DNA of 33,345 nucleotides from contig JAISAE010000030.1 of NCBI GenBank assembly GCA_031266875.1, positions 1-33,345 on the forward strand, in the 5' to 3' direction. Source of the stretch: Treponema sp. (GTDB taxonomy: Bacteria; Spirochaetota; Spirochaetia; Treponematales; Breznakiellaceae). Shown here in pieces: positions 17,401-24,692 of the stretch. The translations under genes and the position numbers were made by a program. The first letter of the stretch is position 1; every line of letters starts with the position of its first letter. The notes below the pieces were generated by a model that was not told the origin of the DNA, ran no database searches, and worked only from the letters and a program-made list of their open reading frames with translations.

Positions 17401-20019
17401 CGGGCTTATGCCCAGGAATCGCTGACGCAACTGAAAACAAGGGTTGAACAGGATACGCACAACGCGGAACAGGAGATTCTGGCTGGCGTCGTGGCGCGTT
17501 TTAAGCAGCTTCAACAGACGGTTCAGGAGAGCGATGAAAAGGCAAAGGCGCTTATCAGCCAGCTTGAAACCGCTAATACCGAAGTAGAAGAACGCTTTAT
17601 CGCCGCGTCGGGGTCTCTCGAACAACGGCTGGGCGACACCTGTACCAAAACCGATGAAACCCTCGCCGCGTTACGCGAACAGGTGGCTGGTATGGCGGGA
17701 ACGCTTGAGCAAGAGGTGCTTGCCAGCGTGGAAGCGAAACTGGAAACATGGAAACAGCTTCTTGACTCAGGTGATGACAAAACACAGGAGATGCGTTCTC
17801 TGCTTGAGACTTCTCGTGCCTTGCTTGAAACCTTTTCCGATGAAATCAAGCGCCGGTTTGCCTCAGAAACCGCTGACATGGAAAGCCAGCTCCAGAACGT
17901 GCGACAGCATATCGAAGAGGAGTTCGTGGCTCTGGAGCAGAAAACCAGCGAGACTGCCCGTGCCATTGAGGAAAGTATGGCCCGCGTACTCGTGGAATCC
18001 GAGCAAAAGGCGCTTGCCGAGGCGGACGAGCGCCTTACCCAATGGGAGCAGACCGCGATGGAAACCAAGGAGAAGACACAGCAGTTGCTCGTGTATCTTG
18101 AAAACACATCTTCAGAGTTAGAGCAAAGGCTTTCCGATGAGATTGAACGCATACAGCAACAGCTTGAGACTGTTGACTTGAGTACCAAAGACTTTGCCGC
18201 CACGCTGAAAACCAAAATGCGGGAGGCGGCTGAACACGCGGAACAAGAGGTGCTTGAGGAAACCGACGCGAAGTTCGAGGAATACCGTACTGCCCAGGCA
18301 CAGCAGTTCTCTAATCTTGAAAGCCTCGCGGACGACACTGCCAAACTTGACGAAGAACTCCGACGCTATGTACGCGAAACCGAGACAAAGGTACGGGAAG
18401 ACTTTTCCACCTTTGAAGCAAATTCGTCGCGTGAGCGTGAGCGGATTGCGGCTGAGTTCAGGAACGCAGCGGATGTGCTCAAGCACGACCTTGATCAGGT
18501 TGAAACAGAACTGGCTGTGCTTAAAACAAGCGCTTATAACAATGTGTCTGAAAAGCTCCGTCTGTTTGAGGATGAATTCGCCCACGACCTCCTTAAGCGG
18601 AGCGAAGGTATTGATACGCGCTTCGTGGAATGGCAGGTAACAATGGATACGCGCCTTGCCGAGCTTGCCCAGGACGAGGAAGCAACGCGCAAGAGTGTCG
18701 AAGATGCCTTTAATGAGCGACTAAAAGAAAAACTTGGAGAAACCGAAAAGCGTTTCAGCGCGGAACTGAACGACAAGTTCAGAGGCATAAACAATACGAT
18801 TGAAGCGCGGAACGGAGAAATCACCGGCCTGCTGGACCTGTCCCAGAAAAACGTTACTGAATGGGAGAGTTCGCTTAACTCGAAGATACAGGGCCTTGAA
18901 GCCTCAGTTCAGGCTGCACGCCAGGAGGCGCTTGATCAGATCCTCGAAAACGACGAGCGATTGGGTGTTATCCGCGCCTCCATCGCCCAGGTTTCCGGTG
19001 AAATCACCGCCCAGCGTAACGAGGTTTTTTTCCGCATTGATGAACACGCCAAATCCCTCACCGCAGCTATCGTACGGGCAGACCAGCAACTCGAAGCCTT
19101 TGTTAAGGAAACCGCGCTGTTTGACCGCGCCAACGAACTCAAGAGAGACCTTGATGAACGCATCGTGGCGCTGAATAGCGACTTTGATCGCCTCTCTGAA
19201 CATAGCAGTGAGGCCACCAAACTGGAGGATCAGTTCACGCGACTCAAGCGCATTGAGGAGGAAGTCAATGCCAAAATGACCAAGTTCCTCTCGGAACAGC
19301 ACCGTATTGACCAAATGGAGGCCGACTTTAATCGTCTACTCGAAATTTCCAAATCCGTTGATACAAAGCTTGCCGAAGTTATCACCTCAGACGATACCTT
19401 GCAGGCCATTCAGGTACAGATACACAAGCTCAATGACGCGCTTTCCGACGCAGAAGAAAAGTATCAGCGCATTGAACGCAAGAACGAGACCCTCGAAACC
19501 ACCAACACTGGCATTGACCGTAACTTCAAGTCCTTGCAGGAATCCGAGCGCATGTCCTCGTTCATCAACGATGACCTGCGCCGTCTCACTGGCGAGCTTG
19601 AGATACTGCAAAGCTCAGTGGAGAGCCTTATCCGTGATAACACAAAAGCAAAGGAAACCGCTGAAAAACTTTCCCTCCTCGACCAGTCCCTCTCTACAGT
19701 TGAAGAACGGCTGGAGAACATGCAGAAAGTCAGGCAGTGGCTTGCGCAGTCTGAGACGCGGCTTAAAAGCCTCAAGGACGAGATCGACAAGCAGTCAAGT
19801 CTACTGGCTCGCGGAAGCAGTGCCGGCGTCAGTGTTGGCGGCGGCTCTATCCCGAAAGCGCCATCAGGCAGCGGGAAAAGCGCCACGTCTGACGGCAGCC
19901 AGCAGGAAAACGTACTTAAACTGAAACGCCAGGGCTGGGCTGTGGAGGAAATCGCCAACGCCCTAGGCATTTCCATCGGCGAAGTGGAACTGACGCTGGA
20001 GTTTATGAACCTAAAGTGA
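14416..20019 (+). CDS. Giant membrane-anchored coiled-coil protein (SpiroCoCo-like)
   Basis: An 1867-residue protein of the large spirochaete coiled-coil type. Residues about 7-25 form one N-terminal membrane helix (GNFITLGIVGITLVIF), followed by a basic stretch and then almost uninterrupted heptad-rich helix to about residue 1780. The middle is built from diverged 80-residue units carrying LExW...LLxxLExxSxE; Trp codons occur exactly every 240 bp at 15415, 15655, 15895, 16135, 16375, 16615, 16855 and 17095 (residues 334 to 894), then out of register at 952, 1112, 1210. A Gly/Ser linker precedes a C-terminal helix-turn-helix-like end (QGWAVEEIANALGISIGEVE). It is probably anchored in the inner membrane with the long rod in the cytoplasm, as a spacer, scaffold or cell-shape/motility element; the role is unproven. 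The ATG has only an AAGG-type ribosome-binding site. Confidence 0.92.
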   Translation: MESIFSIGNFITLGIVGITLVIFRQFDRNNRGLEKVRKYAEKLKEDLATFVSDKEAAVRDYSTLLDVKQQSAKELMNRIQTTNEELAIKIDAINKIDERLNVYDGTLAELTRMTGRVQENINWIKDKGPFVDSVHKRISDAKDKVETVERLLEALQDHFERENNMALEKIAQNMTADTLAKLMELRSTVADIERQMLESRAVIERADQERAERIAQDTEAINKTLTDALERVAASAEGMEDAVLVKLKEQAIERIQQLQANIEERFKTHQENARTQLDEFQNEVKKYKSEWENDNVELASQQRMFKIKWEKDIQELSDLVHVQHDVWETQQEAWTQAVESGDATRSKLLDELNQSVSEARERNLHENTALEARLKALRDAAEQSVSSIEARLMQTAKDAERDVLNLTGERLESWRIDATQAEANMRQILLDVEMASNETKKRVDTQMAAIEEQFQAEEKRAGAITINLEARILKAAKGAEEKALALTEERLEHWREVAAEEEENTQRILSNLEASSEEIRTHFANEIEAMEQHLKDLAVHTDEAIAALRAHIVQGADDIQTKVWEETGARLEQWRQVASESDERARQLLADLETVSAETERHILDEINGATSRIEQLRLMLDELSSHLEEKMTESMREAEIHARAFSETELEKWKNAAELRDVEARKLLDGIEASFEDSQQYMSSEVAKAEEQIEAIQREIREAASRIEDEMTRAVDRAETHSLELTNECIAQWTRVVEAKEDAAKEVMDTLEDSFADARKRNVIVIAESEGRLNAVRDEINGTANTIEETLMQAVDDAEIRARNLSDIGLEKWKNAAEEGDKRTRELLATIEITSDETRKRVFDELGAAESQLETLQKQIGNTATQIETIMKDSVIQAEIKARSLAESDLESWKVTVEEREANAQSLLANLEKVSINAQECMADVEQRLLTIADSAEKRVLEATDERIEMWNRVTTEADANTRQLLSDLEASSAEIKTYFEGQTAAIEGQLKDARAYAQESLTQLKTRVEQDTHNAEQEILAGVVARFKQLQQTVQESDEKAKALISQLETANTEVEERFIAASGSLEQRLGDTCTKTDETLAALREQVAGMAGTLEQEVLASVEAKLETWKQLLDSGDDKTQEMRSLLETSRALLETFSDEIKRRFASETADMESQLQNVRQHIEEEFVALEQKTSETARAIEESMARVLVESEQKALAEADERLTQWEQTAMETKEKTQQLLVYLENTSSELEQRLSDEIERIQQQLETVDLSTKDFAATLKTKMREAAEHAEQEVLEETDAKFEEYRTAQAQQFSNLESLADDTAKLDEELRRYVRETETKVREDFSTFEANSSRERERIAAEFRNAADVLKHDLDQVETELAVLKTSAYNNVSEKLRLFEDEFAHDLLKRSEGIDTRFVEWQVTMDTRLAELAQDEEATRKSVEDAFNERLKEKLGETEKRFSAELNDKFRGINNTIEARNGEITGLLDLSQKNVTEWESSLNSKIQGLEASVQAARQEALDQILENDERLGVIRASIAQVSGEITAQRNEVFFRIDEHAKSLTAAIVRADQQLEAFVKETALFDRANELKRDLDERIVALNSDFDRLSEHSSEATKLEDQFTRLKRIEEEVNAKMTKFLSEQHRIDQMEADFNRLLEISKSVDTKLAEVITSDDTLQAIQVQIHKLNDALSDAEEKYQRIERKNETLETTNTGIDRNFKSLQESERMSSFINDDLRRLTGELEILQSSVESLIRDNTKAKETAEKLSLLDQSLSTVEERLENMQKVRQWLAQSETRLKSLKDEIDKQSSLLARGSSAGVSVGGGSIPKAPSGSGKSATSDGSQQENVLKLKRQGWAVEEIANALGISIGEVELTLEFMNLK

Positions 20020-20026
20020 GAAGGTG

Positions 20027-20043
20027 ATGGTGCCAGACACCAT
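20027..20043. repeat. REP-like palindrome ATGGTG-CCAGA-CACCAT
   Basis: A 6-bp perfect stem with 5-nt loop lies between the giant coiled-coil gene and the cupin gene, followed by TTAATTTATATT. The core GGTGCCAGACACC belongs to the GGTGYCAGRCACC style of REP palindromes linked in other bacteria to REP-associated Y1 transposases. A relative is at 32262-32280. It could also end transcription of the upstream gene. Confidence 0.6.
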
Positions 20044-20065
20044 TAATTTATATTAGGAGTTAGAT

Positions 20066-20410
20066 ATGATTATTCATCGCAATGAGATGAGAGTTGAGCA
20101 AAAGGCCAACATGCGTGATGGAGAGGGAACTGTTACCCTTACCCATTTTCTTGACGAGAGCAACGAGAAAAACACCCGTCTGCTCGCGGAAATCGCCCTA
20201 CCGCCCGGAACCTCCATTGGTTATCACCAGCACGACGGGGAGACCGAGTACTTCATCATCGTGTCCGGCGTAGGCGTGGTCAATGACAATGGCACAGACG
20301 CGCCTATTAAGGCCGGCGACGTGATCGTTACTGGCAATGGCGCATCACATAGCATCAAAAACACTGGAACCGCGCCCCTCGTGTTCCACGCCATCATCAT
20401 CACTTACTGA
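20066..20410 (+). CDS. Small cupin-fold protein
   Basis: Single-domain cupin of 114 residues. Motif 1 reads GTSIGYHQHDGETEYFIIVSG, matching G(X)5HXH(X)3-4E(X)6G with metal ligands His-x-His and Glu. Motif 2 reads GDVIVTGNGASHSIKN, with the final His. Such stand-alone cupins are often isomerases, sugar-binding or regulatory proteins; the substrate cannot be deduced. AGGAG precedes the ATG. It lies 37 bases before citrate synthase on the same strand, so they may be co-transcribed. Confidence 0.88.
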   Translation: MIIHRNEMRVEQKANMRDGEGTVTLTHFLDESNEKNTRLLAEIALPPGTSIGYHQHDGETEYFIIVSGVGVVNDNGTDAPIKAGDVIVTGNGASHSIKNTGTAPLVFHAIIITY

Positions 20411-20447
20411 CCTATAGTACCCGGATTGCAAGATGATGGAGGTGAAA

Positions 20448-21815
20448 ATGGCTTACGAAAAGCAAGATGAGATAGTGCTGGGTTACATCAAGGGACTCTG
20501 CGATGATATCAAGGTGCGGTATACCATTGATCCCACTGAATTCGAGCATTTTAATATCAAGCGGGGGCTGCGGAACTCCGACGGCACCGGCGTATACGCC
20601 GGCGTTACTAACATTGGCAGTGTACAGGGTTATGTGCTGCTGGACAGCGAGCCGACTCCGGTACCGGGGAAACTCTACTATCGGGGAATTGATATCATGG
20701 ATATCGTTCACTCTTATGCGCAAAGCGACAAGTTCGGCTATGAAGAAGTTGCTTATCTTCTTATTTTTGGAAAACTACCGACTGCTCAGCAGCTTATTCA
20801 ATACAACAGTATGCTTTCAGCAGCGCGACAGCTCCCTGCCGGTTTCACCGAGGACACCATTCTCAAAGCTCCGGGGATCAACATTATGAATAAGCTCGCC
20901 CGTTGTATATTAGCCCTGTACACGTACGACTCTATGGCCGACGACACCTCTATTGAAAATGTAGTGCGCCAGTCCATTGAGCTGATCGGTCGCGTACCAG
21001 TAATCATCGCTAATTGTTATGCGGCAAAGCGTCATTACTTTGACAAGGAATCGCTCTTCATCCATGTACCGGACGAGAATCTGTCGCTTGCCGAGAACTT
21101 TCTGCACATGTGCCGCCGTGATAACCAGTTCACCAACGAGGAAGCGCGTATCCTTGACCTCATGCTGATCCTGCACGCTGAGCATGGCGGCGGTAACAAC
21201 TCTACGTTTACCTGCCGCGTACTTTCCTCAACCAACACCGATACCTATGCCGCGCTGTCCTCGGCTATTGGTTCGCTCAAGGGGCCGCTCCATGGCGGAG
21301 CTAATACAAAAGTAATGGAGATGTTTCGTGATATACGCGAACACATCCGCGATCCGCAGGACAGCGACGAGGTCTACGCCTACCTTTGCAAGATACTTAA
21401 CAAGGAAGCTGGCGACCGTTCCGGCAAGATTTATGGATTAGGACATGCGGTCTATACCGAGTCCGACCCACGCGCACTTATCCTGAAACAGTATGTCCGT
21501 AAGATGCTGGTGGATAAGGGGCAGATTAATGACTTCATCCTCATGGAAAGGATTGAGGAACAGGGGCTACGAGCGCTCAGTGAGCGTCAGACCGCTAAGG
21601 TCATGTGCGCCAATGTCGATATGTACTCTGGTCTGATATACCAGATGCTTGGCATACCACAAGAACTCTACACCCCGCTCTTTGCAGCCGCACGTATGGC
21701 GGGCTGGTGCGCTCACCGCATTGAGGAACTAGTGGCAGCCGGACGCATCATTCGTCCGGCCTACCGTGCCGTAAACCACAAGACACCCTATGTCCCTATC
21801 ACAGAGCGTGGCTGA
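20448..21815 (+). CDS. gltA: Citrate synthase
   Basis: Condenses acetyl-CoA with oxaloacetate to citrate in the cytoplasm. The 455-residue protein carries the active-site segments HAEHGGGNNSTF (about 243-254), GPLHGGAN (279-286) and GLGHAVY (330-336), holding the oxaloacetate-binding and catalytic histidines. The N-terminal extension of about 60 residues before KLYYRGIDI is longer than in the short archaeal/Bacillus enzymes and fits the group found in clostridia and treponemes. In an anaerobe it probably supplies 2-oxoglutarate for glutamate. The ATG at 20448 has GGAGG five bases upstream; the in-frame ATG at 20433 lacks one. Its last 28 bases overlap the convergent membrane-protein gene. Confidence 0.93.
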   Translation: MAYEKQDEIVLGYIKGLCDDIKVRYTIDPTEFEHFNIKRGLRNSDGTGVYAGVTNIGSVQGYVLLDSEPTPVPGKLYYRGIDIMDIVHSYAQSDKFGYEEVAYLLIFGKLPTAQQLIQYNSMLSAARQLPAGFTEDTILKAPGINIMNKLARCILALYTYDSMADDTSIENVVRQSIELIGRVPVIIANCYAAKRHYFDKESLFIHVPDENLSLAENFLHMCRRDNQFTNEEARILDLMLILHAEHGGGNNSTFTCRVLSSTNTDTYAALSSAIGSLKGPLHGGANTKVMEMFRDIREHIRDPQDSDEVYAYLCKILNKEAGDRSGKIYGLGHAVYTESDPRALILKQYVRKMLVDKGQINDFILMERIEEQGLRALSERQTAKVMCANVDMYSGLIYQMLGIPQELYTPLFAAARMAGWCAHRIEELVAAGRIIRPAYRAVNHKTPYVPITERG

Positions 21816-22489
21816 CCGTATCGGCGTTCCACACCATCACAGCTTTGCCGTGCAGCGGCGCGTCCCATAAACAGCATCCAGAGATAGACGCAGGTCTTGG
21901 GCATCATCAGTGCGCCAATCCAGGGATACTGGTCAGCAAAAAGCACCACCGGCAGATAAAAGCCAAAGCTGAGGGCTATTGCCAGCCACATGAAGCGGAA
22001 CGCCGGTCGCGTTCCGCTTTGGGCATCAGCAAGGAACAGGGTGATCATGATGATGCCAAGAACGAAAAAAGGGAGGTTGCGGTAGATCGACCAGGAAAGC
22101 GGCTGCTCAGAAACCAGCCACTGGTTCTGGGGAAGCAGACATAACGCTATCCGCGCTGCTGCCAGTGCGTGAACCGTAATCGTGAGCAGGCGCGAACCTT
22201 TCGCGCCTTGCTGCCAAACATGATAGAGCAGAACGTAAAATACGGTTACAGTAATAGAAGTAATAAGCTTACCAATTCCAAGACCCACTGGATGGGCGCT
22301 TGTGCCGCCGTTCCAGAGCGCATAGACGCGGGGAACCAAGTGAAAGGCATCCCCAAAGCCAAGAACCAGTACCATGATCCCAAAGAGCAGCGTTTGCCGA
22401 TTTCCTAATGAACGCCGGAGAAACATAAAGCCCAGCGTAATAGCAGTAACAAGATAAAAAATATCGAAAATGGTTTCACCAATAGCCAT
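21788..22489 (-). CDS. Seven-helix integral membrane protein, unknown function
   Basis: A 233-residue protein with about seven hydrophobic segments: FDIFYLVTAITLGFMFL, TLLFGIMVLVLGFGDAF, LITSITVTVFYVLLY, LLTITVHALAAARIAL, FFVLGIIMITLFL, FMWLAIALSFGFYLPVVLF and MMPKTCVYLWMLFM. FGDAFHLVPRV and the spacing recall small bacterial membrane proteins annotated only as hypothetical; I do not recognise a transporter or enzyme motif. A weak AAGAGAGA ribosome-binding site precedes the ATG. It follows apt by 47 bases on the same strand and is probably co-transcribed with it. Its 3' end overlaps the convergent citrate synthase gene by 28 bp. Confidence 0.75.
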   Translation of the reverse strand: MAIGETIFDIFYLVTAITLGFMFLRRSLGNRQTLLFGIMVLVLGFGDAFHLVPRVYALWNGGTSAHPVGLGIGKLITSITVTVFYVLLYHVWQQGAKGSRLLTITVHALAAARIALCLLPQNQWLVSEQPLSWSIYRNLPFFVLGIIMITLFLADAQSGTRPAFRFMWLAIALSFGFYLPVVLFADQYPWIGALMMPKTCVYLWMLFMGRAAARQSCDGVERRYGQPRSVIGT

Positions 22490-22536
22490 AACGTATCTCT
22501 CTTAGTGGTTGAGAAACAACGTTTCGTTTCCGCAGG

Positions 22537-23064
22537 CTATTCAGAGTCATATATAATCAGCGTCCGTACCGGAATGTCGTGGAGGATTTTATCATAATGG
22601 AGGAACGGCAAGCCAATAATGCCGAAGATTTCAGTAACCACTGCCCCGGCTGCGGTAATAAGCTCACACGCCGCGCCCAGGGTTCCGCCTGTGGCAATGA
22701 GGTCGTCCATGAGCAGAACGCGCTTGCCCTTTGGTACGTCAGCCTCATGCACCTCAATTTCCGCCTCAGCATACTCAAGCTGGTACTTCTTGCTTATGGT
22801 CTTACCCGGTAACTTACCCTTCTTGCGAATCAGGATGAGGGGAATTCCCATACGAACCGCGAATGGCGCGGCAAACACAAAGCCCCGCGCCTCAATAGCC
22901 GCGACCGCGTCAATCTGCTGATCACGGTACAGCCCTTCCATTGTGTCGATACACCACGCAAACGCCTTTGGCGTAGCCAGAATGCTGGTTATATCATAGA
23001 ACAATATTCCTTTTTGGGGAAAATCCGGTATCTTTCTGATGTATTCATCGAGATTGAGTTCCAT
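22537..23064 (-). CDS. apt: Adenine phosphoribosyltransferase
   Basis: Salvages adenine to AMP with PRPP. The 175-residue protein has the expected length and motifs: IPDFPQKGILFYDIT at the N-terminus, AIEARGFVFAAPFA, RKKGKLPG for base/PRPP contacts, and the PRPP loop VLLMDDLIATGGTLGAA with acidic pair at 120-121. The ATG at 23064 follows GGGAG by seven bases; the open frame continues upstream to 23193 but through the promoter region, so the longer start is rejected. Transcription should start near 23104 from a near-consensus promoter. Confidence 0.95.
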   Translation of the reverse strand: MELNLDEYIRKIPDFPQKGILFYDITSILATPKAFAWCIDTMEGLYRDQQIDAVAAIEARGFVFAAPFAVRMGIPLILIRKKGKLPGKTISKKYQLEYAEAEIEVHEADVPKGKRVLLMDDLIATGGTLGAACELITAAGAVVTEIFGIIGLPFLHYDKILHDIPVRTLIIYDSE

Positions 23065-23110
23065 AAGCGCTCCCTGTGCCAACTTCGCTGGCGATCTTTC
23101 TGACAGGGCA

Positions 23111-23139
23111 AGTATAGTCACGGCGCTTTCCCCTGTCAA
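23111..23139 (-). promoter_or_regulatory. apt promoter with overlapping dyad
   Basis: On the minus strand TTGACA (23139-23134), 17 bases and TATACT (23116-23111) form a near-perfect promoter. A perfect 8-bp inverted repeat TGACAGGG (23101-23108) / CCCTGTCA (23131-23138) spans it from the -35 to the start point, a possible operator. The -35 lies inside the 20-bp inverted repeat shared with 24152-24171. Confidence 0.82.
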
Positions 23140-23152
23140 CACGTTAAGCAAA
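23133..23152 (-). repeat. Left 20-bp inverted repeat flanking the nuclease-like gene
   Basis: Minus strand TTTGCTTAACGTGTTGACAG; identical over all 20 bases to the plus strand at 24152-24171. It ends with the apt -35 hexamer TTGACA. The two copies enclose about 1 kb that contains only the coiled-coil/nuclease-like gene and a shorter inverted repeat. Confidence 0.95.
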
Positions 23153-23170
23153 TGGACAAGAAACATGATA

Positions 23171-23225
23171 CACAGATTACCCAGCTTTTTCACACGTAAA
23201 CCATTCCTAATCTGGGTAATCTGTG
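23171..23225. repeat. 14-bp perfect inverted repeat (CACAGATTACCCAG)
   Basis: CACAGATTACCCAG (23171-23184) and CTGGGTAATCTGTG (23212-23225) flank a 27-base loop, between the nuclease-like stop and apt. Sequences of the ATTAC-CAGATTA style recur as dispersed repeats in many bacteria. It could terminate the upstream minus-strand transcript. Confidence 0.85.
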
Positions 23226-23286
23226 GACCATAATTCTTAGCTTGTGTATGCTCCCCGGCGGGCGCGCCAGCCTTTGGCGGGCGTTT

Positions 23287-24015
23287 TCACCATTCGTGGG
23301 CAGTGAACCATGTGGGACGCGGAGAAAGTCGTACCGCATCGCCGGACTGTTCCAGCACGTACATGCCAAGCTCGTCCGCGAGGTCTTTCGCGTCGCGGTC
23401 TATCATAAGGGCGGCCAGTCCCGCCAGCGCCTTCTTCCCTTTATACTGGGCGGGCGGATACCGCTTTATCTGTTCCATGCGCGTGGCATGGTACTCCACG
23501 TTCTTTTTCTTTAGATGGGTCTTCACCTCGATGGCCATCGCGTATTCGCCGTTCAGCAGCGTTATGTCTATGTCGCCAAGCGACTTGTTGTGTTCATCGA
23601 ACAGGGGCAGGTATGGATAGAGCTGCTGGAACTCGTACTCAATGCCGTAAAAGTGTTTCCACAACTCCGAGCCGAAGAAACACTGCGCCACTTCCCCCAG
23701 ACGATTGCTGATCCCGCCAACCTCTTTTGAAAGCTCCTTGAGTATTTGCTCGGTTTCCTTCCGATACTCAGCAGCTTCCTTGAGTATCTGGTCGATTTCC
23801 TTCCGCCGCTCGGCGCTCTCTTTTGAAAGCTCCTTGGCTATCCGCTCGGATTCCTTCCGCCACTCAGTTGTTTCCTTCTGTTGCTCGACGTTTTCTTTCT
23901 GTCGCTCGGCGCTCTCTTTTGAAAGCTCTTTAACTATCTGGTCGGTTTCCCTCAGAACTGCCCAAATCTCGTCAGCCGTTACTTTCCACTCCGGTATTTG
24001 TTGTGTCGTCTCCAT
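23287..24015 (-). CDS. Coiled-coil protein with PD-(D/E)XK nuclease-like domain (DUF3782-like)
   Basis: A 242-residue protein. Residues about 20-100 are a highly charged coiled coil with repeats ELSKESAER(Q/R)KE..., visible also as near-repeats in the DNA. Residues about 105-235 form an alpha/beta domain with SLGDIDITLLNGEYAMAIEVKTH: Asp148/Asp150, Glu163 and Lys165 give the D...ExK arrangement of PD-(D/E)XK nucleases. Similar proteins are common and multicopy in termite-gut treponemes and cyanobacteria, usually annotated DUF3782; function is unproven. The ATG at 24015 has GGAGG upstream, which overrules three earlier in-frame ATGs. The gene lies between perfect 20-bp inverted repeats, suggesting a movable or invertible cassette. 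Confidence 0.8.
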   Translation of the reverse strand: METTQQIPEWKVTADEIWAVLRETDQIVKELSKESAERQKENVEQQKETTEWRKESERIAKELSKESAERRKEIDQILKEAAEYRKETEQILKELSKEVGGISNRLGEVAQCFFGSELWKHFYGIEYEFQQLYPYLPLFDEHNKSLGDIDITLLNGEYAMAIEVKTHLKKKNVEYHATRMEQIKRYPPAQYKGKKALAGLAALMIDRDAKDLADELGMYVLEQSGDAVRLSPRPTWFTAHEW

Positions 24016-24151
24016 AATGACCTCCATCTTAATCATACTGTTATTTCCAGCCATTTGTAAAGGATTCGCTCTTTTGACTCTCGGATGCCGCCACTTCCTG
24101 GGTGTCGCTTAGGAGCAGAGGCGGCGCGTGCTATACAAGTCTGGTTTTATG

Positions 24152-24171
24152 TTTGCTTAACGTGTTGACAG
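24152..24171 (+). repeat. Right 20-bp inverted repeat flanking the nuclease-like gene
   Basis: TTTGCTTAACGTGTTGACAG, the exact reverse-complement partner of 23133-23152. Here TTGACA is not followed by a -10 at usable spacing, so it looks like a copied promoter fragment rather than a working promoter. Confidence 0.95.
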
Positions 24172-24356
24172 CGGGCGGTGCCAGAGACCATGCGTGCGGC
24201 AGCAGGCGGTATCAGACCGCAGGTGCCAGAGACCTTTGTTCAGGTGGGCGGCGCCAGAGACTGGGCTGCAGGCGTTGGTCTTAGACCGTTGGTGTCAGAG
24301 ACCATGCGTGCGGTAGCAGGCGGTGTCAGACCGCAGGTGTCAGAGACCTTAGAGCG
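24172..24356 (+). repeat. Array of REP-like GGTGYCAGAGACC units (about 45-bp period)
   Basis: GGTGCCAGAGACC or GGTGTCAGAGACC recurs at about 24178, 24221, 24290 and 24335, each linked to a shorter (A/G)TCAGACCGCAG-like half unit. The spacing is mainly 45 bp, with one longer spacer of 69 bp. The core differs by one base from the palindromes at 20027 and 32262. The plus frame 24178-24360 is open because the period is a multiple of three; no ribosome-binding site supports it. Confidence 0.8.
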
Positions 24357-24434
24357 TTGACAATGCCCGTGTCATTGCGAGCGCAGACCTTTTTCTTCCC
24401 GGTCTAAAAATTATTAGAAAAATTCAAAACTACC

Positions 24435-24463
24435 TTGACATAATCTTGCGATCCCGATAGAAT
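24435..24463 (+). promoter_or_regulatory. Strong orphan sigma-70-type promoter
   Basis: TTGACA (24435-24440), 17 bases, TAGAAT (24458-24463). No established gene follows closely: the transcript, starting near 24470, would pass a 59-codon ORF, the C tract and the second 21-bp array before reaching the gene at 25006. Confidence 0.7.
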
Positions 24464-24470
24464 TAATCTT

Positions 24471-24650
24471 ATGAATAGTGGGGAACGCCAGAAAGCTGCT
24501 AGTTTTCAAGGCGCATACAGTTTGATGACTCACCGCCATACTATTGACGCGAAACAGCGCGGTAGTATGAGGTGTAACATTTACCTGCCCTCCTTGAGAA
24601 ATGGGTTCTCTTTTACGCCGCCGGGTATACAGCGCGGTCATTCGCTTTAA
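24471..24650 (+). CDS. Doubtful 59-residue ORF after the orphan promoter
   Basis: ATG at 24471 coincides with the predicted start point of the 24435 promoter, so translation would be leaderless. The peptide contains FQGAYSLMTHRHTIDAKQRG, which faintly recalls the HTxDAKGR motif of MraZ but lacks the rest of that fold. It may be chance, a decayed gene, or the transcript may be a small RNA. Confidence 0.2.
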   Translation: MNSGERQKAASFQGAYSLMTHRHTIDAKQRGSMRCNIYLPSLRNGFSFTPPGIQRGHSL

Positions 24651-24674
24651 ATTGGTGATAGTGTTATAGTTATA

Positions 24675-24691
24675 CCCCCCCCCCCCCCCCC
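24675..24691. repeat. 17-bp C homopolymer tract
   Basis: Seventeen consecutive C residues between TTATA and the second 21-bp array. Such tracts change length by slippage. On the minus strand the G run is followed directly by TATAAC, and TTAACG lies 21 bases upstream of it, a spacing that loss of four bases would make optimal. No gene clearly depends on it. Confidence 0.9.
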
Positions 24692-24692
24692 T

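Noticed and set aside
21788-21815. 28-bp overlap of citrate synthase and the membrane-protein gene as a frameshift or wrong start
   Set aside because: Both 3' ends are natural stops of good frames; short convergent overlaps are common.
24178-24360. 60-codon plus frame with V(P/S)ETMRA repeats
   Set aside because: Explained by the REP-like array period being a multiple of three; no ribosome-binding site.
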